From contig JBBDWT010000077.1 in NCBI GenBank assembly GCA_040902705.1, positions 1-5,289 of the forward strand: a DNA stretch of 5,289 nt. The letters run 5' to 3'. Source of the stretch: DATBSK01 sp040902705. GTDB taxonomy: Bacteria; Actinomycetota; Acidimicrobiia; IMCC26256; PALSA-555. The notes below the pieces were generated by a model, which did not search any database, was not told the DNA's origin, and was given only the letters and a program-made list of their open reading frames with translations. Within the stretch, counting starts at the first letter, position 1. Each line of letters starts with the position of its first letter. Position numbers and translations under genes: made by a program. Shown here in pieces: positions 1 to 5,289 of this stretch.

Positions 1-388
1 CCACGGGCACGAGGATCAACGTCAGGCAGAACAGCGGGAACGTGGCCTGGAACGAGCGACTCTCCAACGCCCCGTTGCCGTGCACGTACCCCACGCCGTA
101 GACCGCGACAACCGCGATCAGCGCGCCAGCCACGACCACGAACAACGCGGCCAACGGATCGAGCTCGAACCGCAAGCCCGCGAGCGGCAGGATCTCCGGC
201 CAGAGCACGCGGGCCCGAGCGCCTCCGGCGAGCACCACGATGCCCGCGACCGCGCCGGTGACTCCACTCAGCGAGCACAGCGCCCCGGCGACACGCGCTC
301 GCGTCGCCACCGGCGCCAAAGCGCCAGCTGATCCACTCGCGAGCGCAAGCACGGCGCACGCGGCGAGCGCGACGGACGAAGCGTTCAA
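1..388 (-). CDS. HyfB/NuoL-like proton-translocating membrane subunit, N-terminal part (runs off the window)
   Basis: This is the first 129 codons of a polytopic membrane protein related to hydrogenase-4 component B and the NuoL/NuoM antiporter-type subunits, which couple redox chemistry to proton movement across the cytoplasmic membrane. Hydrophobic segments lie near residues 4-25, 34-55, 76-98 and 114-129. The short motif FELDPLAALF at residues 74-83, followed by a YGVGYVHG stretch (97-104), is typical of the HyfB/HycC branch near the N-terminus. The frame is open from 388 to base 1, so the C-terminal bulk, including the proton-channel lysines and glutamates, is outside. I chose the TTG start at 388 because it overlaps the stop of the upstream iron-sulfur gene by four bases (TTGA), an arrangement suggesting coupled translation; no Shine-Dalgarno is obvious. 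The order of NuoB-like then HyfB-like matches Rv0082-Rv0083 of M. tuberculosis as I recall it. A general complex I subunit is the main alternative. Confidence 0.85.
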   Translation of the reverse strand, partial: MNASSVALAACAVLALASGSAGALAPVATRARVAGALCSLSGVTGAVAGIVVLAGGARARVLWPEILPLAGLRFELDPLAALFVVVAGALIAVVAVYGVGYVHGNGALESRSFQATFPLFCLTLILVPV

Positions 389-867
389 TGGCCCGTGAGG
401 CGTCGGAGTGCTTCGACAATTGCTCCCGGTTCAGGTGGGCAACCGGGGACCTCGACATCCACCGGCAGTACGTCACCGACCGCGCCGTGCACACCGTAGG
501 CACCACGGAACACGCCGCAGTCGAGGGCGCAGTCACCGAGCGCGACGACGAACTTCGGCGCAGGCGCTGCATCGAAGGCTTTCCGCAGCGGCGTCACCAT
601 GTTGTGGGTCACCGGGCCCGTCACGAGCAGCGCGTCAGCGTGACGAGGCGACGCAACGAGTCGCGCCCCGAAGCGCTCCGCGTCGTACACCGGCCCGAAT
701 GCCGAGGCGATCTCGAGCTCGCAGCCATTGCAGGAGCCGGCATCGACCTGGCGTATCTGCGCCGACCCGCGCAGCACGCCTGTCCCATCGAGAGGTTCGG
801 GTCGAGCACCCGCAGGCTCGGCCGCGCGGCCGAGCCGCGCGATCCTGCGCATGAGTCCACCAGCCAT
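385..867 (-). CDS. NuoB/HyfI-like [4Fe-4S] subunit of a group 4 hydrogenase-like or complex I-like complex
   Basis: This 160-residue protein belongs to the NuoB/HycG/HyfI family, the small subunit that carries the [4Fe-4S] cluster next to the large catalytic-type subunit on the cytoplasmic side of the membrane. Cluster ligands are visible: Cys46 and Cys49 in DAGSCNGCELE, Cys113 in GDCALDCG, and Cys143 in VPGCPPEP. The CxxC form of the first motif, rather than the tandem CC of true NuoB, points to the hydrogenase branch. Cys117 is an extra cysteine. The segment HADALLVTGPVTHNM (76-90) and the C-terminal GAIVEALRRL are also family-typical. Length fits the short mycobacterial Rv0082-type members. 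The start at 867 is the ATG that overlaps the stop of the DUF2795 gene by one base (TGATG); an ATG at 852 (MRRIARLGR) is possible. Reading upstream to 939 would run into the neighbouring gene. The large subunit is not in the window, so whether the complex is a true hydrogenase is unknown. Confidence 0.9.
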   Translation of the reverse strand: MAGGLMRRIARLGRAAEPAGARPEPLDGTGVLRGSAQIRQVDAGSCNGCELEIASAFGPVYDAERFGARLVASPRHADALLVTGPVTHNMVTPLRKAFDAAPAPKFVVALGDCALDCGVFRGAYGVHGAVGDVLPVDVEVPGCPPEPGAIVEALRRLTGH

Positions 868-1109
868 CAGCTCACGTCGGTGATCCGGCGCGCGCCCGGT
901 TCCGCACGCTCGATCGGCAGGTCCGGCATCGATGGCCACAGCTCACGAACTTCACGGAACGGACCATCGGGCAGCTGCTCGAGCTGTTGCAGTACGGCAG
1001 GTCGCGCCCCACCCTGGCGAGCGAAGGCAAGGAGCTGTTCACGAGTCACGGGGGGACCCATGAAGGCCGTCGCGAACTGTTCGGCGATCTCGACCCGGCT
1101 CACGGGCAA
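867..1109 (-). CDS. DUF2795-family small protein, first gene of the hydrogenase-like operon
   Basis: This is an 80-residue soluble protein of unknown biochemical function. The core reading VTREQLLAFARQGG followed by VLQQLEQLPDGPF resembles DUF2795, a short helical domain common in Actinobacteria with a conserved pattern of a TxEEL-like helix, an ARxxGA turn and a LPDxxF/Y end. Its stop overlaps the ATG of the iron-sulfur subunit gene by one base, so it is almost certainly cotranscribed and may be coupled to it. The start is uncertain. A very strong Shine-Dalgarno (AGAAGGAGG, 1127-1119) sits nine bases before a TTG at 1109, which I prefer. A GTG at 1103 is close by. The ATG at 1139 gives 90 residues but has no ribosome binding site and would place the strong Shine-Dalgarno inside the coding region. 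A role in assembly or regulation of the complex is only inference from position. Confidence 0.75.
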   Translation of the reverse strand: MPVSRVEIAEQFATAFMGPPVTREQLLAFARQGGARPAVLQQLEQLPDGPFREVRELWPSMPDLPIERAEPGARRITDVS

Positions 1110-1118
1110 GTCCCGCAA

Positions 1119-1127
1119 CCTCCTTCT
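1119..1127 (-). promoter_or_regulatory. Strong Shine-Dalgarno deciding the DUF2795 gene start
   Basis: The minus strand reads AGAAGGAGG, an almost full anti-16S match and one of only two strong ribosome binding sites noticed in the window. It lies nine bases before TTG (1109) and 15 bases before GTG (1103). It favours an internal start over the ATG at 1139. Confidence 0.7.
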
Positions 1128-1128
1128 G

Positions 1129-1158
1129 GAGATGCTCATGGTTCAAGAGATGCTCATG
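1129..1158. repeat. Tandem 12-bp direct repeat, 18-bp period, in the operon leader
   Basis: GAGATGCTCATG occurs exactly twice on the plus strand, at 1129-1140 and 1147-1158, separated by six bases. On the minus (coding) strand each copy reads CATGAGCATCTC and contains an ATG. The upstream copy reads ATG AGC ATC TCT TGA (M-S-I-S-stop, 1157-1143). The downstream copy starts the open frame M-S-I-S-R-R-R at 1139. The period is a multiple of three, so both ATGs are in one frame. The repeat may be a duplicated start region, a minimal leader peptide, or a pair of protein-binding half-sites. Confidence 0.7.
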
Positions 1159-1200
1159 ACATCTGTCGTTTGATGACATTATCATTTTGTGCCTGACATC
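1154..1200 (-). promoter_or_regulatory. AT-rich promoter/operator candidate of the hydrogenase-like operon
   Basis: This stretch is clearly AT-rich against the rest of the window. On the minus strand, GATAAT (1183-1178) matches five of six bases of a sigma-70 -10 box, though no good -35 was found. A GGAACC (1209-1204) just upstream could suggest an ECF-type -35, weakly. An imperfect palindrome, TGATGACATTATCA (1171-1184), covers the -10 candidate. The plus strand also has TGACAT three times (1157, 1174 and 1194). These are good operator candidates, and the position over the -10 would fit repression. Transcription start and regulator are not determined. Confidence 0.45.
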
Positions 1201-1209
1201 CTCGGTTCC

Positions 1210-1229
1210 AGCTGCGCGCGCTCGCAGCT
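1210..1229 (-). terminator. GC-rich hairpin after the P450 gene, possible terminator
   Basis: AGCTGCG (1210-1216) and CGCAGCT (1223-1229) form a perfect seven-base-pair stem with a six-base loop. It starts 18 bases after the P450 stop on the minus strand. No U-rich run follows, so a classical intrinsic terminator is not shown; many actinobacterial terminators lack the U-tract. It lies between the P450 gene and the AT-rich promoter region of the next operon, where a transcription boundary is expected. Confidence 0.4.
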
Positions 1230-1247
1230 CGAGCCCGGGCAAGTCGC

Positions 1248-2522
1248 TCAGGTCACGTGCCTCGTGGTGCGATCACTCGACGCGGGCAGAGCGGGACCGG
1301 GGATGATCGGGAGCTCGGAGAGGCCGCGGAGCACGAGGCCGTCGCCGTGGCCCCAGTGCAGATGGTCGTCGGGAACGGCGAGGCGCAGCTGCGGGAACCG
1401 GCGAACCAACGTCTCCAGCGCGAGCTGTCCTTCCATGCGCGCGAGTGGGGCGCCGAGGCAGAAGTGGATCCCGTGCCCGAACGCGAGATGACGCATCTCC
1501 GCTCTCGCGATGTCGAGGGCGTCGGGATCCTTGTTCTGGTCGGGATCCCGGTTCGCCGAGGCCAGGTTGACGATGACCTGGGCGCCCATCGGGATCGTCA
1601 CGCCGCCGATCTCGACCGGCTCGCGGGCGTAGCGGAACGTCGAGTGCGGGACGGGTGCGTCGTAGCGCAAGAGCTCCTCGACCGCGGTGGCGATCTTGCC
1701 CGGATCGGCACGCACCTCCGCGAGTTGGTCGGGATTGCGGAGCAACGCGACAACGGCGTTGCCGATGAGGCTCGCCGTGGTGTCGTGCCCGGCGACGATC
1801 AGCTGGAAGATCGTCGAGAGCAGCTCCGGTTGATCGAGGCGCTCATCGCCGTCACGTGCGCTGATCAACGCGCTGACGAGGTCGTCGCCCGGCGCGTCCT
1901 GCTTCGCCTCGACGAGCAGGTTCAGCATCTCCACGACCGCGTCGGACGCGTCCTTGGCCCGTGCATACGCTTCGGGCGACCCGGTCGGCGCGAGCAGCAC
2001 CGTGAGCTCCCGTCCGAACTGTTCTCTCTGAGATTCGGGGACGCCGAGCAGCTCGCAGATGACCGTGAACGGCAATGGGAACGCGAAGGCGGCGACGAGG
2101 TCGACCACGCTGTCCGGCCCTCCGGTGGCGATGTTGTCGAGCAGGTCGTCGATGATCGCCTGCACGTGCGGGCGCAGCCGCTCGATCCGGCGAACCGAGA
2201 ACGCGGCCGAGACCAAGCGACGCAGCCGCGTGTGATCGGGCGGATCGACCGCCAGCATGTGCCGCGCGAACGCCGGGCCCGGCAGACCCTCCGCCACGAT
2301 CTCCCCGCCCGACGCGAACGCGGCGTGCATGTCCTTCGACAGCCGCACATCGTTCAGCGCCGCGCGGGACTCGGCGTAGCCGACGACGAGCCACGCCTCG
2401 TGCCCGTCGGCCAGCGTGACCGCATGCACCGGGGCGAGCTGCTGGAGCCGAGCGAACAACGGGAACGGGTCGTCGCGGTCGAACGAGCCCCACGCGGCGA
2501 GCGCCTGCTCGAGGTCCACCAC
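1248..2522 (-). CDS. Cytochrome P450 (bacterial class I, CYP107-like)
   Basis: This 424-residue soluble haem monooxygenase carries all the landmarks of bacterial P450s: the C-helix VDPPDHTRLRRLV (92-104), the I-helix oxygen-activation motif AGHDTT (244-249), the K-helix ExxR (E283-R286), and the haem-binding loop FGHGIHFCLG (348-357) with Cys355 as the thiolate ligand. Length is normal for the family. Such enzymes hydroxylate or otherwise oxidise small molecules using electrons from a ferredoxin and reductase; neither is encoded in this window, so partners must lie elsewhere. The GTG start at 2522 shares one base with the TAG stop of the methyltransferase gene (TAGTG), indicating coupled translation. 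The next codon is also GTG (2519) and is an alternative. A purine-rich AAGGGTGA lies just upstream, inside the methyltransferase gene. The CYP107-like label is by resemblance of motifs only, and the substrate cannot be predicted. Pairing with a methyltransferase suggests sequential oxidation and methylation of one compound. Confidence 0.95.
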   Translation of the reverse strand: MVDLEQALAAWGSFDRDDPFPLFARLQQLAPVHAVTLADGHEAWLVVGYAESRAALNDVRLSKDMHAAFASGGEIVAEGLPGPAFARHMLAVDPPDHTRLRRLVSAAFSVRRIERLRPHVQAIIDDLLDNIATGGPDSVVDLVAAFAFPLPFTVICELLGVPESQREQFGRELTVLLAPTGSPEAYARAKDASDAVVEMLNLLVEAKQDAPGDDLVSALISARDGDERLDQPELLSTIFQLIVAGHDTTASLIGNAVVALLRNPDQLAEVRADPGKIATAVEELLRYDAPVPHSTFRYAREPVEIGGVTIPMGAQVIVNLASANRDPDQNKDPDALDIARAEMRHLAFGHGIHFCLGAPLARMEGQLALETLVRRFPQLRLAVPDDHLHWGHGDGLVLRGLSELPIIPGPALPASSDRTTRHVT

Positions 2523-3349
2523 TACGACTCACCCTTGACGGCGACGATCTCGAGGTACTCGCTCGGGATGCGGAGCGCGCCGGTGATCGACGTGTTGTGC
2601 TCCCGTGCGAGCGTCAGCAGATCATGTTCGAACGCGGATCGTTCCGCGGCGTCGAGGTTCCCGAACGCCTTGTGGGTCGGGCCGTAGTAGTCGCGGAACG
2701 TGTCGAGCCAGTGCTCCGCCGAGCGGTACCGGAACACGAACTCGCGTCGCTGCACTTCGAGGGTCAGCACCTCGGTCCCGAACAGCTCGGCGAGGCGAGC
2801 TTCGGTGCCCCATTCGAGTGGCGGGCGAACGCCGGCGGGCGGTGGCGCGTAGCGTCCGACGACCTTGAACATCTGACCGATGAACCCTTCGGGTGTCCAG
2901 TTCGTGAGGCCGACCCGGCCACCTGGCCTGCACACGCGGAGGAGCTCGCTGGCCGAGCGCTCTTGGTCAGGAGTGAACATCACGCCGAAGGTCGACAACA
3001 CGACGTCGAAGGTCCCGTCGTCGAACGGGAGCGCCTCGGCGTCGGCCTCCTTCACGGCGATCGTCAGACCCTCGGCTGCGGCCCGCGCGCGCGTTCCTTC
3101 GAGCAGTGCCGGTACGTAGTCGGACGCGGTGACCTCGCAGCCTCGTCGTGCTGCTGCGAGGGCGGCGTTGCCGTTGCCGGCGGCGACGTCGAGCACGCGC
3201 TCGCCGGCGGCGACATCGAGGGCTTCGCAGAGCATCTCGCCGGTGAGCTGCAGGGTGGTACCGATCACGGCGTAGTCACCCGACGACCATGTGCCCTGTT
3301 GCCGGGTCTTGATCGCTTCGAAGTCGATGCCGGTGGAGGTCGTGTGCAT
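2522..3349 (-). CDS. Class I SAM-dependent methyltransferase
   Basis: This 275-residue protein has a Rossmann-type methyltransferase fold. Motif I, VLDVAAGNGNAAL (52-64), binds S-adenosylmethionine. The acidic residue ending strand 2 is Asp77 in TASDYVP, DAEALPF (103-109) precedes strand 4, and FDVVLSTFGVMF (114-125) and LLRVCRPGGRV (136-146) follow. The N-terminal IKTRQQGTWSSGDYAVIG (13-30) and the WTPEGFIGQMF stretch (151-161) are typical of a UbiE/Methyltransf_11-like actinobacterial subfamily of small-molecule methyltransferases. The start at 3349 is supported by AAGGAG six bases upstream and by the family's usual beginning just before the IKxRQQ region. The frame stays open upstream to an ATG at 3484 and beyond, but that extension does not resemble the family. 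The gene precedes the P450 gene with a one-base overlap and is divergent from a LuxR-type regulator. The methyl acceptor is unknown. Confidence 0.92.
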   Translation of the reverse strand: MHTTSTGIDFEAIKTRQQGTWSSGDYAVIGTTLQLTGEMLCEALDVAAGERVLDVAAGNGNAALAAARRGCEVTASDYVPALLEGTRARAAAEGLTIAVKEADAEALPFDDGTFDVVLSTFGVMFTPDQERSASELLRVCRPGGRVGLTNWTPEGFIGQMFKVVGRYAPPPAGVRPPLEWGTEARLAELFGTEVLTLEVQRREFVFRYRSAEHWLDTFRDYYGPTHKAFGNLDAAERSAFEHDLLTLAREHNTSITGALRIPSEYLEIVAVKGES

Positions 3350-3355
3350 GTTCGT

Positions 3356-3361
3356 CTCCTT
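3356..3361 (-). promoter_or_regulatory. Ribosome binding site of the methyltransferase gene
   Basis: The minus strand reads AAGGAG followed by six bases (ACGAAC) and ATG at 3349. This is ideal spacing and decides the start in favour of 3349 over the in-frame ATG at 3484. Confidence 0.8.
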
Positions 3362-3552
3362 GATTCGGGTGTCGGCTGGGGTTCGCGTGTCGGGAAGGGC
3401 AGATCGGCGAAGCGCGAGCGCGGCGGCCTCATGGTCTCGGCCGAGCTCGATGAGCAACTCGGTGTGGCGGTCGCGAGTGGTCATGCCTCGATGATCGGCT
3501 GTCGGCGCGGGCGCCGCATCCGCGGTCCCTGCCATTCCGGAGTCGGCGCTCG

Positions 3553-3582
3553 TGGGCAATTCGCGCCATGCGCCGGTAGCGT
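3553..3582 (+). promoter_or_regulatory. Possible leaderless promoter of the LuxR-type gene
   Basis: TAGCGT (3577-3582) fits the actinobacterial TANNNT -10 pattern and ends eight bases before the GTG at 3591, as expected if transcription starts at the first base of the gene. TGGGCA (3553-3558), 18 bases upstream of it, matches four of six bases of a -35 box. There is no Shine-Dalgarno before 3591, in keeping with a leaderless message. Pattern-based only. Confidence 0.35.
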
Positions 3583-3590
3583 CTGATCTC

Positions 3591-5258
3591 GTGAGCTCCA
3601 CACCATCGCGACCGAACAAAGGGGGTTCGGGCACGCTCGGAGCCGCGCATGACGCGCTCGCTCGCCACGATTGGCAGGCGGCCTACGACGCCGCCGGGCT
3701 CGCTCGTCGTTCGGATGGCGACCGACTCAGCGAGGCGGCGCGCCTGGACGCGCGCGCCGAGGCTGCCTGGTGGCTGGGTCGGATGGACGAGTGCATCGAG
3801 ACGCGTGAGGCCGCATACGCGATCTTCGATGAATGCGACGATCACCGGTCCGCGGCGCAGTGCGCGGTGCGGCTCTACGAGCACTACTGCTTCAAGGCCC
3901 AGCCCAACATCGGCGGCGCGTGGCTGCGGCGCGCGCGTCACCTGCTCGACGATGACGTCGAATGCGCTGCGTACGGCAATCTGGTGCTGCGCGAAGGCGA
4001 GGTCGCGCACGGACGCGGGGAGCTCGACCTCGCAGCGGAACAGGCGCATCTGGTCATCGAGCTCGGTCGGCGTCTGCGCGTCCCGGATCTCGAAGCCGAG
4101 GCGTTGCAGGCCCTCGGTCGGGTGCTCGTCGACCAGGGCCTCCCGCGTGAGGGCCTCGAGTACCTCGACGAAGCGATGCTCCTCGCGGTGGAAGGCAGGC
4201 TGGGCCCGTACGCGACCGGCAAGGTCTATTGCAGTCTGATCAGCGCGTGCGAGGAGCTCGGCGACCACCGCCGCGCCGCGGAGTGGACCGACGCGACCAC
4301 CCGTTGGTCCGAACGCCACCCGTTCGCGGTCTTCCCCGGACTGTGCCGGGTGCATCGAGCGTGGGCCCTGCAATGCCGAGGAGAGTGGACGCGAGCCGAA
4401 CAAGAGGTCATCCAGGCCTGCGAGGAGCTCGTGGGCGTGAGCCGTGTCCATGCCGCGGTCGGCTTCGTCGAGCTGGGTGAGGTGCGGCGCCGACTCGGCG
4501 ATCTCGAAGGGGCCGAGGAAGCGTTTCGTGAGACCGAGGCGCTCAGCGGGCGGCCACAAGCCGGCCTTGCGTTGCTCCGTCTGGCGCAAGGTCGACTCGA
4601 CGCGGCAACGGCGATCATCGCCCGAGCGCTCGAGGAAGAGACCTGGAACCGGCTCGCCCGCGCCAAGCTGTTGCCGGCCCGCGTCCAGATCGCCGTCGCG
4701 TGCGGTGACTTCGAGGCGGCGCTCGCGGCAGCGACAGAGCTCGAGATCATCGCGTCCGATTTCGAGAGTCCTGCACTCCTCGCGGCCGCCGCGTCGGCGC
4801 AGGGACGACTGAGCCTCGCGCGAGGCGACGCGACCGACGCGGCTGTGGCCCTGCGACAAGCCCTCGACCAGTGGCAAGAGCTCGACGTTCCCTACGAGGT
4901 CGCGACCGCTCGGTTGCTGCTCGGTCAGGCCTGTCGCGTCGCCGGCGACGAGGACGGCGCATCCGGATCCTTCGCGGCCGCCGAAGCGATCTTCGAGCAC
5001 CTCGGTGCAAGCCTCGACATCCGCGCGACCCGCGATCTCCATCAGCGCGCTGAGCTACCCGCCGGCCTGACCCACCGAGAAGCAGAGGTCTTGCGCCTCG
5101 TCGCCTCGGGTCACTCCAACAAGGACGCCGCCGCCGCGCTGTTCCTCAGCGAGAGGACGGTTGCCCGGCACCTCTCGAACATCTTCACCAAGACCGGCGT
5201 CTCATCGCGTTCGGCTGCCACCGCGTACGCGTTCGGACACGGCCTCGCCGGACCATGA
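3591..5258 (+). CDS. TPR-rich transcriptional regulator with C-terminal LuxR-type HTH
   Basis: This 555-residue cytoplasmic regulator has a long alpha-helical N-terminal part (about 15-475) made of degenerate TPR-like helical pairs, for example ALARHDWQAAYDAAG (22-36), GLALLRLAQGRLDAA (325-339) and ATARLLLGQACRVAGDEDGA (438-457). A GerE/LuxR-type DNA-binding domain follows at about 492-548: GLTHREAEVLRLVASG, then the recognition-helix region SERTVARHLSNIFTKTG (520-536). There is no receiver domain and no P-loop ATPase, so it is neither a two-component response regulator nor a full-length LAL protein; the helical part probably senses a ligand or partner. GTG 3591 is chosen from the family's usual beginning and a possible leaderless promoter; GTG 3552 would add 13 residues. 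It is divergent from the methyltransferase/P450 pair, which it probably controls, and perhaps also itself. That target assignment is inference. Confidence 0.92.
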   Translation: MSSTPSRPNKGGSGTLGAAHDALARHDWQAAYDAAGLARRSDGDRLSEAARLDARAEAAWWLGRMDECIETREAAYAIFDECDDHRSAAQCAVRLYEHYCFKAQPNIGGAWLRRARHLLDDDVECAAYGNLVLREGEVAHGRGELDLAAEQAHLVIELGRRLRVPDLEAEALQALGRVLVDQGLPREGLEYLDEAMLLAVEGRLGPYATGKVYCSLISACEELGDHRRAAEWTDATTRWSERHPFAVFPGLCRVHRAWALQCRGEWTRAEQEVIQACEELVGVSRVHAAVGFVELGEVRRRLGDLEGAEEAFRETEALSGRPQAGLALLRLAQGRLDAATAIIARALEEETWNRLARAKLLPARVQIAVACGDFEAALAAATELEIIASDFESPALLAAAASAQGRLSLARGDATDAAVALRQALDQWQELDVPYEVATARLLLGQACRVAGDEDGASGSFAAAEAIFEHLGASLDIRATRDLHQRAELPAGLTHREAEVLRLVASGHSNKDAAAALFLSERTVARHLSNIFTKTGVSSRSAATAYAFGHGLAGP

Positions 5259-5289
5259 GACCGGGCAGACGACTCGACGTCGGAGCTAG
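5255..5289 (+). CDS. Possible start of a downstream gene, truncated by the window end
   Basis: An ATG at 5255 overlaps the TGA of the LuxR-type gene in the ATGA arrangement. It is open for 11 codons (MRPGRRLDVGA) to the window end. The overlap is the only support: too little protein is visible to identify a family, and ATGA can arise by chance. Confidence 0.2.
   Translation, partial: MRPGRRLDVGA

Larger units (their letters stand above)
3350..3590. other. Divergent intergenic region between the methyltransferase and LuxR-type genes
   Basis: About 240 bp separate the two divergent starts and should carry both promoters. On the minus strand it is open in frame with the methyltransferase, which gives a 45-codon extension starting at ATG 3484 (MTTRDRHTELLIELG...). 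GATCAT six bases before that ATG is a weak -10 candidate. No clear operator palindrome, small RNA or mobile element was recognised. GC content stays high, unlike the hydrogenase-like promoter. Confidence 0.5.

Noticed and set aside
80..331. Plus-strand 83-codon open frame near the left end
   Set aside because: It is antisense to the HyfB-like gene, which has clear membrane segments and a family motif, and is rich in His/Arg/Asp without a domain.
868..939. Longer start for the NuoB/HyfI-like gene at 939
   Set aside because: The extra 24 residues overlap the end of the DUF2795 gene and do not resemble the family; the TGATG junction at 867 is a better start.
388..1173. Plus-strand open frame (261 codons) over the hydrogenase-like genes
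   Set aside because: It covers the NuoB-like and DUF2795 genes on the wrong strand, and the minus-strand proteins carry conserved cysteine motifs.
1039..1242. Minus-strand 67-codon frame across the AT-rich promoter region
   Set aside because: It overlaps the DUF2795 gene in another frame and crosses the likely promoter; no homology was recognised, and it is not an ArsR-type regulator.
1257..2687. Plus-strand open frame (476 codons) opposite the P450 gene
   Set aside because: It mirrors the codons of a P450 with all motifs intact, runs on into the methyltransferase gene, and shows Arg/Glu/Asp-rich low-information sequence.
2597..3586. Plus-strand open frame (329 codons) opposite the methyltransferase
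   Set aside because: It is the antisense shadow of a methyltransferase with a clear SAM-binding motif; no domain is recognisable in it.
3429..5042. Long minus-strand open frame (537 codons) opposite the LuxR-type gene
   Set aside because: It is antisense to a gene with clear TPR and HTH homology. Its translation has no recognisable domain, and long antisense frames are common in GC-rich DNA.

Overview
The window is GC-rich, with strong G/C preference at third codon positions, GTG and TTG starts, one-base and four-base gene overlaps, and few Shine-Dalgarno sites. This suggests a high-GC actinobacterium (Actinomycetota); the genus cannot be read from the sequence. No tRNA, rRNA, CRISPR array, transposase or attachment site was seen.

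Left block (1-1200, minus strand): the 5' end of an operon for a membrane-bound complex related to group 4 [NiFe] hydrogenases and complex I. In transcription order it holds a small DUF2795-type protein, a NuoB/HyfI-like iron-sulfur subunit with its four cluster cysteines, and the N-terminus of a HyfB/NuoL-like proton-pumping membrane subunit that leaves the window at base 1. The genes overlap by 1 and 4 nt. The last two resemble the Rv0082-Rv0083 pair of Mycobacterium tuberculosis. In front of the operon is an AT-rich island (about 1140-1200) with a 12-bp tandem repeat, three TGACAT boxes and an imperfect palindrome over a possible -10 box. No regulator gene lies beside it.

Middle block (1248-3349, minus strand): a class I SAM-dependent methyltransferase followed by a cytochrome P450. 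The two share one base (TAGTG), so they are probably translationally coupled. The methyltransferase has a clear ribosome binding site. A GC-rich hairpin after the P450 gene may separate this unit from the hydrogenase-like operon.

Right block (3591-5258, plus strand): a TPR-rich transcription regulator with a C-terminal LuxR-type helix-turn-helix, divergent from the methyltransferase across about 240 bp. It is the obvious candidate regulator of the methyltransferase/P450 pair. An ATG overlaps its stop codon and could start another gene at the window edge.

Two systems are therefore visible: a hydrogenase-like respiratory or proton-pumping module with an unusual leader, and a compact regulator/methyltransferase/P450 locus whose substrate is unknown. 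All protein families are recognisable. The least explained parts are the duplicated MSIS leader with its upstream boxes, and the DUF2795 gene in the hydrogenase-like operon.
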